DNA of 64,000 bases from Mucilaginibacter sp. KACC 22773 (GCF_028736215.1 NZ_CP117883.1:6262001-6326000), one strand, 5' to 3'. Positions 23,995 to 32,754 are shown, counted from the stretch's first letter. Translations and numbers: made by a program. Notes: generated by a model from the letters alone, not told the origin.

Positions 23995-25038
23995 CTATGG
24001 GTTAAATTTCCAGAAATCGTTGAAGTACACCGGATAGGTGGCTCCGCCCGCTATTTTACTACCGGCTCCAAGGCCGAAATAGGCGGTGTTGCCGATTACA
24101 AATCCAACAGCTGCCGACCTTTCCTGCCCTTTAAAATCTTCAGCTTTAGTCCATTGATCTGTAGCCGTATCATATATCAGTACAGCTTTACGGAATTTCA
24201 GATTTTGGCCAATTCCGCCAACAACATAAATCCTGGTGCCCATAGCAAAGGTAACCGGGTTATAAAGCGGCTCAATAACGTCGGCCTTTTTTGTCCATTT
24301 ATCTAAAGCTGGGTCGTATGCCCAAAAATCACTCACAACTTCTTCCATGCTGGTACCTCCGCCAATATAGGCCTTGCCATTAACAGAAGCACTGATCATT
24401 TCGGCAATGCCCGTTCCGGGATAATCTGTCATTTGGATCCATTGATCGGTAGCTGGTGTATATTTCCACAGATCCTGTTTTGTTCGCAAGAGGCTGCCAA
24501 GTAAGTATCCATAACCACCTATTGAAAAAGATATTGCGCCTTGTCTTTTACCGCCTGGAAAATCCGCCTTTTGTATCCATGTGTCTTTGGAAGGATCGTA
24601 TTCCCAAAAATCGCTGTATAAAAGATTTGTACTGTAGTTAAACCCGGTGCCCATGTACGTTTTGTTGTTTATTGAAAATCCGGCCATCAGCCCCATTCCC
24701 TTCCCGGGATAGTCATTTAGCTGATGCCATTTATCAACCGAAGGATCATACTGAAATACATTGGCGGTGCTATGGCCGGAAGGCTCCTCATATTGTCCAC
24801 CAATTACATATCCTTTATTCCCCCCGGAAAATCCAAACGTCCAGCGAAGTGCGGTACCCGGATAATTTCCCAATTGAACCCAGCCCTTCGCCTCTACTTT
24901 TGTAGTATCAGTTTTTGTAGTATCGACTTTTGTAGTATCGGTATTATTACCCATATCCGGCTTAACATGAAGTTTTTTACATGAGATGGTAACGAAAAGC
25001 AATGAGATTGCAATTATCGTCAGACTTAATTTAGGCAT
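23995..25038 (-). CDS. Kelch-repeat lipoprotein
   Basis: The 347-residue protein has a lipobox (TISC, C20), then a TTK/DTTK repeat linker (43-60: DTTKVDTTKTDTTKVE), then about five Kelch blades, for example KGYVIGGQ, YDPSVDKWHQLNDYPG, DFWEYDPSKDTWIQKADFPG, DFWAYDPALDKWTKKAD and YDTATDQWTKAEDF. It would form a membrane-anchored beta-propeller that binds a protein or glycan. It stands alone. No catalytic copper ligands as in galactose oxidase are evident. Role unknown beyond binding. Confidence 0.85.
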   Translation of the reverse strand: MPKLSLTIIAISLLFVTISCKKLHVKPDMGNNTDTTKVDTTKTDTTKVEAKGWVQLGNYPGTALRWTFGFSGGNKGYVIGGQYEEPSGHSTANVFQYDPSVDKWHQLNDYPGKGMGLMAGFSINNKTYMGTGFNYSTNLLYSDFWEYDPSKDTWIQKADFPGGKRQGAISFSIGGYGYLLGSLLRTKQDLWKYTPATDQWIQMTDYPGTGIAEMISASVNGKAYIGGGTSMEEVVSDFWAYDPALDKWTKKADVIEPLYNPVTFAMGTRIYVVGGIGQNLKFRKAVLIYDTATDQWTKAEDFKGQERSAAVGFVIGNTAYFGLGAGSKIAGGATYPVYFNDFWKFNP

Positions 25039-25312
25039 GGCAATTCAAATAGGTTTACTATATAAAGTTATAACTAAAAATCACAAAACCAAACGAAAAA
25101 TTCACGCTGTTTGACGCCGCTCAACTTCGGACAATTATGTATTTGGCAATCACTGTATACTTACCTTTTTATACTAAAAAGATATAATATCCCCCTATAC
25201 GAGCTTCATATCAAAACGCACACGCCATAGTCTGCTGCCGGTTTAATTTGGCAAAATAGCCTGTTTAATCCGGCACATTATTTAGCTATCTTTAACAATA
25301 AAATTATTGCTG

Positions 25313-25813
25313 ATGAAAAAAATCACGCTCATTGCCTTATTGTTGGTTGCTTTTTTAATGGGCTACGGCTTTAGTCAATTAACCCGCAAACCTATCCCCG
25401 GCCCAAGAGTAACAGCGCTCGGCGGAATATTCTTTAAGGCCAAAAACCCGGGGGCATTAAAGGCCTGGTACGAAAAAAACCTGGGTATGCGTATGGTAGG
25501 GAGTGGCACCAACTTTGAATGGCACCAGGGTATAGACAGTACCAAAAAAGGCTTTACCTTATGGGCGCCGTTTAAGGAAACCACCAAATATTTTCAACCC
25601 TCGGAAAAGCAATTCATGATCAATTACCGGGTAGAACAGCTGGATGCGTTGCTTATCAAGCTGAAAGCCTCCGGCATCTTACCTACAGATTCGGTAGAAA
25701 GGGTCAGTTATGGCAATTTTGTTCATCTAATGGACCCGGAAGGTAATAAGATTGAACTTTGGGAACCCAATGACGTGGAATATGCCAGGATGGGTACAAT
25801 TACTACCAAATAG
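25313..25813 (+). CDS. exported or membrane-anchored VOC (glyoxalase-like) protein
   Basis: I chose ATG 25313 over the TTG two codons earlier. The 166-residue protein has a signal-anchor at its start (ITLIALLLVAFLMGYGF) and one VOC domain: GGIFFKAKNPGALKAWYEKN, LGMRMV, and the closing LMDPEGNKIELWEPN with the metal-ligand glutamate. Whether it dimerises or has a metal is not evident. It is single. Confidence 0.8.
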   Translation: MKKITLIALLLVAFLMGYGFSQLTRKPIPGPRVTALGGIFFKAKNPGALKAWYEKNLGMRMVGSGTNFEWHQGIDSTKKGFTLWAPFKETTKYFQPSEKQFMINYRVEQLDALLIKLKASGILPTDSVERVSYGNFVHLMDPEGNKIELWEPNDVEYARMGTITTK

Positions 25814-25865
25814 CTATTCGTGTCGTTAAAAACAAGAAATTAGAGTCGGTTGAAGATTTGATTAT

Positions 25866-26060
25866 TTACGGGTCCTGCGTTTTTTGTTTATCCCAGCGCT
25901 TACCTTCATAAAGTACCACACTGCCATTAAACAACTCAACATCCCTGGGCGCAACCCACTCCTCAACCCGCCTTACCATACCATAAGGCGATGTTGTGCG
26001 CAGCACCCGCCGTTTTTGCCCGCTGGTGGTTACTTGAGCCGGATACCTTTTGAGAAAAAA
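25866..26060 (-). pseudogene. orphan C-terminal gene fragment
   Basis: An open frame of 64 codons on the - strand ends at TAA (25866-25868). Its translation is protein-like (QKRRVLRTTSPYGMVRRVEE, then YEGKRWDKQKTQDP) but has no ATG start except an internal methionine, and an in-frame stop lies just upstream at 26061-26063. It looks like the tail of a gene whose 5' part has been lost, perhaps when the SDR gene region was inserted. No family recognised. Confidence 0.4.
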
Positions 26061-26100
26061 TCACCCATTTAATTTTGTTCTGTTAATTTTATCGTTCCAT

Positions 26101-27045
26101 ATGAAAACAGCACAAAAACCAATTCATTCAGGATTTAATGCCAACAGCACAGCGGCCGAAGTTGCCGCAGGTCATAATTTAACCGGCAAAATAGCTTTAG
26201 TAACCGGCGGAAATTCCGGGATAGGTTATGAAACGGTAAAAACATTGGCTGATATAGGGGCGCATGTTGTTGTTGGCGCCAGGGATGCGGAAAAATCAAA
26301 AGAACGCCTTGCCGGGCTTAAAAATGTATCCTTCATCCCCCTTGACCTGGCCGATCCAGCTTCTGTAGACGCCTTTGCCGAACGCTTCCTGGCTGAATAT
26401 AACAGCCTGCATTTACTCATTAACAATGCGGGGTTGTACCGGCCGCCACAATTCCTCACAGACAGGCGGGGCTACGAACTCCAGTTTGGTGTAAACTACC
26501 TGGGCCACTTTCAACTTACCGGGCGGCTATGGCCGGCCTTAAAAAATGCCGGCGGCGCGCGGGTTGTTGCACTATCTTCCATAGGCCACCGGTATATGGG
26601 CCTGCAACTGGATGACCCAAACTTTAAAAAAAGTCCTTTTGATAAATCGAAAGCTTACGGGCAGTCAAAAACTGCCACCTCACTTTTTGCCGTTGAACTT
26701 GACAGGCTTGGGCAGCAACATAATATAAGGGCATTTGCAGTACACCCCGGCGCCATACTTACCGATGCCTTCCGCTATATGACGGACGAAGAAATACAAG
26801 CCTGGGCTCAGCGGGTAAAAGGTATTAAAACCACGCAGCAGGGTGCTGCTACTTCCATCTGGTGTGCTCTAAGTCATCAGCTTGATGGCATAGGAGGCGT
26901 TTATTGCGAGGATTGCGATATCGCAGAACTGGTGTCCGACGATTTACAGGCAGGTTACGGCGTGCGTTCCTTCGCCATCAATCCGGACCAGGCGGTTGCC
27001 TTATGGCGGTTCAGCGAGAAGGTTACCGGCGTCATTTACGGTTGA
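26101..27045 (+). CDS. short-chain dehydrogenase/reductase
   Basis: I chose ATG 26101; the upstream extension starts at a TTG and reads as a leader of low quality. The 314-residue enzyme has the cofactor motif TGGNSGIG (35-42), NNAG (108-111), the catalytic serine in ALSSIG (157-162), and Y186/K190 in KAYGQSK. It resembles the retinol-dehydrogenase-like, NADP-dependent SDRs that act on aldehydes or ketones. The substrate is unknown. Neighbours give no pathway. Confidence 0.87.
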   Translation: MKTAQKPIHSGFNANSTAAEVAAGHNLTGKIALVTGGNSGIGYETVKTLADIGAHVVVGARDAEKSKERLAGLKNVSFIPLDLADPASVDAFAERFLAEYNSLHLLINNAGLYRPPQFLTDRRGYELQFGVNYLGHFQLTGRLWPALKNAGGARVVALSSIGHRYMGLQLDDPNFKKSPFDKSKAYGQSKTATSLFAVELDRLGQQHNIRAFAVHPGAILTDAFRYMTDEEIQAWAQRVKGIKTTQQGAATSIWCALSHQLDGIGGVYCEDCDIAELVSDDLQAGYGVRSFAINPDQAVALWRFSEKVTGVIYG

Positions 27046-27130
27046 TGATCCCCTCACTGCCCGTATGGGTAATGGAAAAAAGGTTGATGATCCCGATACA
27101 GGTATGTTGAATTATTATTATTTTTGATTT

Positions 27131-27331
27131 ATGGAAACTTTAATTGTACATCCTAAAGATCAGAAGCAGTTAATAGCGATTAAAGCGTTTTTGAGGGCAT
27201 TGGATGTCTCTTTCAAAAAAGAGCCCGCAAGCCCTTATAATCCTGATTTTGTCGCAAAAATTAAAAGAGGCGAGAAAGCGTCTAAAGCTGGCAAAGGAGT
27301 GAAGGTTGATGTTGAGAATCTATGGAAATAG
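27131..27331 (+). CDS. antitoxin of a YoeB/Txe-type system
   Basis: The 66-residue protein resembles DUF2683/RelB-like antitoxins: an N-terminal strand METLIVHPKDQKQLIAIKAF, then a flexible charged tail with VAKIKRGEKASKAGKGVKVD and the ending VENLWK. It should bind and neutralise the toxin and repress the operon. Its stop overlaps the toxin start codon by 10 bases (ATGGAAATAG). The toxin frame is disrupted, so the antitoxin may now be orphaned. Confidence 0.75.
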   Translation: METLIVHPKDQKQLIAIKAFLRALDVSFKKEPASPYNPDFVAKIKRGEKASKAGKGVKVDVENLWK

Positions 27332-27583
27332 AACTTTACGGGGATGCTGTTAAGGATTTTATATTTTTGGAAGAAGTCGGGAAATATAGCTGTACAAAAA
27401 AAAATTCAGCAACTCTTTGCTGCAACAATAGCAAATCCATTTGAAGGAATTGGCAAACCAGAGGCATTGAAATATGATCTTTCCGGAAAGTGGTCGAGAA
27501 GAATTAATGAAGAACATCGCATGATTTACGATGTTCAGGACGAGGTAATAAAGGTTTATTCATTAAGAGGCCACTATTTATAA
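27322..27583 (+). pseudogene. YoeB/Txe-family toxin, frameshifted
   Basis: Starting at ATG 27322 the toxin begins normally (MEIELYGDAVKDFIF), but at the T5 run 27364-27368 one extra T moves it out of frame and it stops early. The other frame continues with the conserved core: FWKKSGN, NPFEGIGKPEALKYDLSGKW (its arginine pair SRRINEEHRMIYDV) and the terminal YSLRGHYL, which carries the YoeB His/Tyr pair. The intact length would be about 87 residues, typical for YoeB, an mRNA endonuclease acting at the ribosome. The frameshift suggests inactivation; a sequencing error or slippage at T5 is the alternative. Confidence 0.7.
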
Positions 27584-27639
27584 CCCAAGGCCCAATGGTA
27601 CATTTTACCTATAACCTCGTTAAATTTCCAATCCCAAAC

Positions 27640-28671
27640 CTAAACGCCTACGGCTTTAAATACGTGGATTGTACCTGCCGGATAGCTTGCAACGGTAAGC
27701 GCGTCAAGGTCGGGCTTTAAATTGGGCACCGTAACTCTAAGCGTTTTTTGTTGAAAATGAGCCGCTTTTAAAGAGTTTTCAGTATCATCTACAAGTATTT
27801 TCAGCAATTCATTAGTTTCGGATAATGCTACAACAGACTGGCCGACAACCAGCTTTTCGCCCAGGTTTAACATCTTTTTCGCTTCCTGGTTAACAAACAG
27901 AATTTCCTGATTTTCGCTGATACCAATCACGGCGCCGGGCATTTCTTCTGCCAGTGTTTTTAGTCGCAATTCGGTCGCTATAAGTTTGCTAAGGCTTGCA
28001 TTCTCCTGTTCGCCCAATTTGGCTGCCATGGCATTAAAAGCTTCGGCCAGGCGGGCAAATTCATCGCTGGTTTTAAAATGCAGCCGGGTATTATAATTTT
28101 TTATACTAATTTGCTCCAAACCATCTGCCAGTTCCTCTAACGGGTTGAGTATAAACCCCGGGAAATTGACAATTAAAATAAAAAGGATCAAAAAGGTAAT
28201 AAACACCATACCACCGAGGTATAGCGTAGACTTATTGACGGTGGAATGCGTGTAATTATTTTTAAGCTCGATAGCATGCATGTTTAAACCCTCTATATCT
28301 TTCAGTTGCAGGCGCGCATCCCGCTCGGCAAGTTGTTGCTGATTCAAAGGCAGCGAGGGGGTGCTTAACAAAACAAAGGCTTTGCGCAACTGGGCTGTCG
28401 CCGCGCTTTCGCCGGGTTCGGTAATATTGTTTTCTTGTTTTTTTAGCGCCTGGTTAAATGTTTCGGCTACGCCAGATTTCAGCGGCAAGTCGTTTTCATC
28501 CAAAACCGATCGCATTTGACGGGTATACGTTAAGGTAGCGTAGTTGTTTTTTAAAGTAATGCTGGCGGTTTCGGATATTACTTTAATGTAGTAGATAGAC
28601 ACAATGCCAAAAACAACCACAACAACAAACAAGAGGCCAAATCCTAACAAGAGCTTTTTTTTGATTTTCAT
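27640..28671 (-). CDS. HAMP/PAS membrane sensor lacking a kinase domain
   Basis: The 343-residue protein has a transmembrane segment (10-29), a periplasmic helical region (30-145), a second transmembrane segment (about 150-172), a HAMP linker (FILNPLEELADGLEQI through DEFARLAEAFNAMA) and a PAS-like region (about 235-325). It matches the N-terminal part of the KinB/NtrY-like sensor histidine kinases often linked to Bacteroidota kdp loci, but it ends where HisKA should begin (final VASYPAGTIHVFKAVGV). No frameshifted kinase domain lies downstream (27583-27640 is short). It may be a truncated kinase or a stand-alone sensor partner. Confidence 0.75.
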   Translation of the reverse strand: MKIKKKLLLGFGLLFVVVVVFGIVSIYYIKVISETASITLKNNYATLTYTRQMRSVLDENDLPLKSGVAETFNQALKKQENNITEPGESAATAQLRKAFVLLSTPSLPLNQQQLAERDARLQLKDIEGLNMHAIELKNNYTHSTVNKSTLYLGGMVFITFLILFILIVNFPGFILNPLEELADGLEQISIKNYNTRLHFKTSDEFARLAEAFNAMAAKLGEQENASLSKLIATELRLKTLAEEMPGAVIGISENQEILFVNQEAKKMLNLGEKLVVGQSVVALSETNELLKILVDDTENSLKAAHFQQKTLRVTVPNLKPDLDALTVASYPAGTIHVFKAVGV

Positions 28672-28891
28672 AACTATACAATACGTTAAAATGTAATAGT
28701 ACCTTGAACAGGAGGAAGACTGTGCGTAAAGATAATTAAAAATCTATCTGGATTATAAGGTTTTTGGAGCAAGAAATATAATTTGATTTTACTGAGCGCT
28801 TCTATCGGAACAATGAAAAATCCCATCACTACCTTTTCCGTGTTGTATTACCTTTTTCCATATTATATTACCTTTCTGTTAAATAATGCTC

Positions 28892-29110
28892 AACGGGTAA
28901 AATTCCCGTTTTGGTGGTTTAACTTTGCGGCGGTTACCAGGTGAAAAAGGTATACCGCTGCGTAGGGCGCCGGACGGCGGCATATGAAAGGTTCGAGCCC
29001 TTTCCCTACATCTCACAAAGAATTAAGTGCCGGAAATTAAGCGTTATTTTTGCGGAGCGGGTGTTTGAGCTGTTTACAGCAGACATTGATGAGATGAATA
29101 CCCGCCGGCC
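28892..29110 (+). ncRNA. structured intergenic segment, candidate RNA leader
   Basis: Several stable hairpins lie in a row: AACGGG/CCCGTT (28892-28910); GCGGCGGTTACC/GGTATACCGCTGC (28927-28961, imperfect); GTAGGG/CCCTAC (28962-28967 with 29004-29009) enclosing a CGCC/GGCG hairpin (28968-28979) and a tRNA T-arm-like stem AAAGG/CCTTT with loop TTCGAGC (28987-29003); and GCGGGTGTT/AATACCCGC (29057-29065 with 29097-29105) enclosing GCTGT/ACAGC. The last helix ends 30 bases before the start of a small membrane-protein gene. It matches no RNA family I can name; a riboswitch-like leader or small RNA is possible. The first part of the 28672-29134 gap is plain AT-rich DNA. Confidence 0.35.
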
Positions 29111-29134
29111 ACATTAGCCTGTAAAACCTTTTTT

Positions 29135-29311
29135 ATGAACAATATAAATTATCTTGAAGTAAGTTTAGCGGTGCTTGCAGTGGTTGTGTTGGTGGTTTGG
29201 CTGGTGCGCCGCAACATCAGGGACGAGAAGAAGTTTGAAAAAGACATGATCCGATCGGAAATGAAACCCGACACCGAAGAGCAGGATGAGCGGGGCGATC
29301 CGTTGGTTTAA
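29135..29311 (+). CDS. 58-residue single-span membrane protein
   Basis: From ATG 29135 the frame encodes a transmembrane helix (about residues 6-23, LEVSLAVLAVVVLVVWLV), then a basic RRNIRDEKKF stretch and an acidic tail (TEEQDERGDPLV). This is the pattern of small membrane-regulatory proteins. It follows the structured segment at 28892-29110. A palindromic repeat/terminator follows the stop by 20 bases. Function unknown. Confidence 0.6.
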   Translation: MNNINYLEVSLAVLAVVVLVVWLVRRNIRDEKKFEKDMIRSEMKPDTEEQDERGDPLV

Positions 29312-29330
29312 TATTAAGTTGAAAGTACTA

Positions 29331-29380
29331 AGTCTTGAGCTCTAAGTCGGATTTGCTTTTTTGACTTAGAGCTTAAGACT
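29331..29380. repeat. 18-bp inverted repeat, terminator-like
   Basis: AGTCTTGAGCTCTAAGTC (29331-29348) and GACTTAGAGCTTAAGACT (29363-29380) are inverted with one mismatch. A related GACTTAAA/TTAAGACTTTCGGCT motif occurs near 19690-20100. It lies between the small membrane protein and the phosphoesterase gene and may stop transcription. Confidence 0.6.
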
Positions 29381-29428
29381 TTCGACTAAAGACTAACAGT
29401 AGCATCAGATTAAATTTTACATTTAGGT

Positions 29429-30328
29429 ATGCAGAGAAGAGCAGCATTAAAAAACATTGGCGGCCTGTTGCTGGTACCGTCTATTGGGCTAAGCCAGGGT
29501 ATCGACCCTAAAAGGCGCGCGTTAAGGGTAGCACATGTTACCGATATACACCTGAAAGACAAGTTTGGCGCTCCGGCCAAATTTGTGAAATGCCTGCACC
29601 ATGTACAGCAGCAAAAACCCGACCTTGTACTGAACGGCGGCGATATTGTTTTTGACATGAACAAGGAAAACCTGGCCACTATTAACACCCAATGGCAGCT
29701 GATGAAAGACATCCTAAAAGCCGAAACCAGCATACCCACCCATTTTTGCCTGGGCAACCATGATATTTGGTGGAACGAGGATAATAAAAGCCAGGCGGTT
29801 TACGGCAAACAATACAGCATGGACCAGCTACAGCTGGCCAGGCCATATAACAGTTTTATACAGAGCGGATGGAAGTTTATTTTGCTTGATAGTGTTCACC
29901 TTGATGTTGATGGTACCTGGTACATTGGCAAACTGGGCGACGAGCAGTTTGCCTGGCTTGAAAACGAACTGAAAACTACAGATGCGGCCATGCCGGTACT
30001 CATCATGTCGCACATACCCATCCTGAGTGCTACGGTGCTGATAGCCGATAACATTATTAACAAGTGGGAAATACTGGGCGGCGATATGCATACCGACAGC
30101 ACGCGAATTATTAACCTGTTTGCTCAATATCCCAACGTAAAGCTGTGCCTGGCCGGGCACATCCACCTGCGCGACAAGGTGGTGTACAACAACGTTACCT
30201 ATATTTGCAACGGTGCCGTAAGCGGCGCCTGGTGGGAAGGCAACCTGCGCCAAACCGCCCCCGGCTACGGCCTTATCGACCTGTACAGCGACGGCACTTT
30301 TGAGGAGCAATATGTGAATTACCTTTGA
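29429..30328 (+). CDS. secreted metallophosphoesterase
   Basis: The 299-residue protein begins with an arginine-pair signal (MQRRAALKNIGGLLLVPSIG) suggesting Tat-like or Sec export. The dinuclear-metal motifs of calcineurin-like phosphoesterases are complete: DIH (39-41), GGD (70-72), GNHD (109-112), H195 in MSHIP and GHIH (243-246). It should hydrolyse phosphoesters in the periplasm. No neighbour shares its pathway. The substrate is unknown. Confidence 0.9.
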   Translation: MQRRAALKNIGGLLLVPSIGLSQGIDPKRRALRVAHVTDIHLKDKFGAPAKFVKCLHHVQQQKPDLVLNGGDIVFDMNKENLATINTQWQLMKDILKAETSIPTHFCLGNHDIWWNEDNKSQAVYGKQYSMDQLQLARPYNSFIQSGWKFILLDSVHLDVDGTWYIGKLGDEQFAWLENELKTTDAAMPVLIMSHIPILSATVLIADNIINKWEILGGDMHTDSTRIINLFAQYPNVKLCLAGHIHLRDKVVYNNVTYICNGAVSGAWWEGNLRQTAPGYGLIDLYSDGTFEEQYVNYL

Positions 30329-30422
30329 TAGTTGTACTTGCGCAAGGGGAAAGGGGAAACATATTGCAGCTCACAATTATTTTCAGGTGGTATACTCCCA
30401 AACGTTTAAAACAGGCAGAACT

Positions 30423-32573
30423 CTACCTGATCACTTCCCAGTTTTTGACATAATACCTGCTGCCTTTGAAAGCACCGGTTTTTTTTACCCCACCCTTACC
30501 ATGCTGATAGCTCAAACTAAGGTTATTATATTTTCCTTTTTCAAAGTCGAAGGTTACCCCATCATCTTCGAATAAGGAGAAAGGTTTCGGTTCATCGCCA
30601 TACACATAGCAGGTAAGTTCGAAACGGGTTTCCGGGTTTATGTATTCTACCGGCTTAGCCAGAGGCAAAATAGTACCCTCTTTCACAAATATCGGCAGCT
30701 CGGTATAACTGGTTTTTATGATATATTCTTGTCCTCCCGGATATTTTTTACGGGTATTGAAATCGTACCAGTTGCCTGCAGGAAGGTAAACTTTGCGTTC
30801 ATCGCTATTTTCGGTAAGCGGAGCAGCCAAAATTCCCTGGCCTATCATATATTCATCATCGATATTGAAAACTTTCGGGTCAGTTGGATAATCAACAACC
30901 AGGGCCCTGAAGGGCGGAATGCCCTTTGAATGGTAATCGGCAAATGCGCTATACAAATAAGGAACCAGGCTCATCCTGAAATTAAGAAGTTTACGCACAT
31001 CGGCCTCTACAGCTTTCGCGTTCTCCATAAACTCGTTTTTATTGTTTTTATCTCTGTTGATTTGCAGCCAGGGCGGATTTTGCAGATACCAGGAATTGTA
31101 TAGTGTTTGAGCCGATAGTACCGCTGTTTGACTGCGGCGCATCAGGTCGGCAACAGATTTGGATTCCCTGACCTCGGGCGACCAGATCAATCCTGAAAAT
31201 CCGGAATTACTGATCATCTGGATATATTCATGGTGATCATACGTATCGCTGTAAAGCGACGCAGGATAAGAGGAAGCAAATGCATTAGAGGCCCGCACAT
31301 CCAGGAAAGTTCGGATGTTAAGTTCTTTATAAATATTATAAACTGTTTTTTGGTAAACAACACCAAAAACCTGGTGCATTTGCTCGCCGTTAATTCCTGA
31401 AGGAAAACGACTATGTTCCGGAAAACTCCAGGTAGCATTCCCCGTGGTGAGGTTGGAGTTATCGCATTCATCCATTTTAAAACCGGAGATACCTTTGAGC
31501 ACAAAGGTATCTTTATGATAGTCGGCAAATAATTTACCGGCCGAAGGGTCAACAAAATCCGGTACAAGGCCGTTCCAAACCAGGTAATCTCCCGATTTAA
31601 TTTTAAGGGGTACATAAAGCGGCGATTTAGGATTTACGAACGCATGTTCCCACAAGTTGATGTGAAACCCTTTAGTCTTCATAGTATCTATGAACTTGTC
31701 ATGATCAGGAAAAAAATCTTTATTCCACACGTATGAGCAGGAATAGGCGGTTGTTTGCCATTTCGGTTCCAGGCCAAGTACATCACACGGAATTTGGTTA
31801 TCCCTAAAATAAGAAGCCATCTTGCCTACCTGTTGCTGGTTAAAGTCGGCCTTTACGCGGTATTTAACGCCAAGGCCCCACATAGCCGGCAAGGCCCCGC
31901 CGCCCGAAAATAAATTATAACGCTGTAAAACATTAATTAAGTCTGGGCCTTCAAATATATAAACCTCAACGCCCTGCACACCCGGAACATCTACCGCCAC
32001 ATAGCCCGACGCTGGACGATCATTTTTATACAACTCTTCAACAGAGTTACCGCTTTTACCATCATTTACATGAACCGCACCCGTATTTTTGGCGGTGCTG
32101 CCGCAGTAAAATGTAGTGTAATGCGAAGTATTCACCAGGATGCCATAACCTTTGTTCGATACATAAAATGGCATAGGGGCGTGGCTATATCCCAGGTCAT
32201 GTGAAGGGTTATCATTTACTATAGGTTTTTTCCGAAGGCCTTTTTGATTGAAAGACCCCATTTGCAGGCCGAATCCATAAAGCTGTTCTTCATTGTCTAA
32301 AGGTATCTCTATAACCGCCCCGCGATCAGAAACATTGATCTTAATGTCGTTAACATTGAAGGGCAGTTTGGCTTCAGGCAATCTGCTCATCTCTGCTACC
32401 ACGGGTTTTTCACTACAAAAGCTGTAAGGCGAAAACTTTTCCGGCAGGCCCGATGTGAGTTTTTTTACACCAGGTGCCACCGTTGCAACCTGTGGAGGTT
32501 GTTGTGCGATAGCAAAAAAGGAAATGTTGTGAAGAAGTACAAACAAAAGCGCGAATCGGGTGGTAAGTTTCAT
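30423..32573 (-). CDS. secreted glycoside hydrolase family 31
   Basis: I chose ATG 32573 because a clean signal peptide follows (KLTTRFALLFVLLHNISFFAIAQ); the longer frame starts 25 codons upstream with no such feature. The 716-residue enzyme has an N-terminal beta domain, a (beta/alpha)8 GH31 catalytic domain with the nucleophile in KMDECD (D368) and EPKWQ, and C-terminal beta domains. GH31 enzymes are alpha-glucosidases, xylosidases or related. The typical general acid region lies near the DHHEY segment. No SusCD genes lie beside it, so its glycan is unknown. It points toward a metallophosphoesterase gene on the opposite strand. Confidence 0.9.
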   Translation of the reverse strand: MKLTTRFALLFVLLHNISFFAIAQQPPQVATVAPGVKKLTSGLPEKFSPYSFCSEKPVVAEMSRLPEAKLPFNVNDIKINVSDRGAVIEIPLDNEEQLYGFGLQMGSFNQKGLRKKPIVNDNPSHDLGYSHAPMPFYVSNKGYGILVNTSHYTTFYCGSTAKNTGAVHVNDGKSGNSVEELYKNDRPASGYVAVDVPGVQGVEVYIFEGPDLINVLQRYNLFSGGGALPAMWGLGVKYRVKADFNQQQVGKMASYFRDNQIPCDVLGLEPKWQTTAYSCSYVWNKDFFPDHDKFIDTMKTKGFHINLWEHAFVNPKSPLYVPLKIKSGDYLVWNGLVPDFVDPSAGKLFADYHKDTFVLKGISGFKMDECDNSNLTTGNATWSFPEHSRFPSGINGEQMHQVFGVVYQKTVYNIYKELNIRTFLDVRASNAFASSYPASLYSDTYDHHEYIQMISNSGFSGLIWSPEVRESKSVADLMRRSQTAVLSAQTLYNSWYLQNPPWLQINRDKNNKNEFMENAKAVEADVRKLLNFRMSLVPYLYSAFADYHSKGIPPFRALVVDYPTDPKVFNIDDEYMIGQGILAAPLTENSDERKVYLPAGNWYDFNTRKKYPGGQEYIIKTSYTELPIFVKEGTILPLAKPVEYINPETRFELTCYVYGDEPKPFSLFEDDGVTFDFEKGKYNNLSLSYQHGKGGVKKTGAFKGSRYYVKNWEVIR

Positions 32574-32693
32574 AAACAAATATACAATCAAGCTTTCGTA
32601 TCTCTCAATAATACAATGATGCATTAAAGTTCGGCAAATGCTGTACATTGAAAATATTCTACCGGAAATATTATCGAAAATTGTTTTAAGGGC

Positions 32694-32745
32694 TTGTATT
32701 TCTCAAATATAGTTGTGTACATTTGTAGTGCACTATCTAACTATA
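32694..32745 (+). promoter_or_regulatory. promoter and candidate GntR operator of the ABC operon
   Basis: TTG (32694-32696), a 21-base spacer and TACATTTG (32718-32725) match the Bacteroidota -33/-7 promoter consensus. The inverted repeat TATAGTT (32708-32714) / AACTATA (32739-32745), with GTGTAC and GTGCAC inside, brackets the -7 element and ends 10 bases before the first gene. A GntR regulator of the same operon is the likely ligand. Confidence 0.6.
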
Positions 32746-32754
32746 GCACCTATT

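Noticed and set aside
28962-29009. Possible tRNA gene
   Set aside because: It has an acceptor-like stem and T-arm-like loop but no D arm and no anticodon arm, so it cannot be a functional tRNA.
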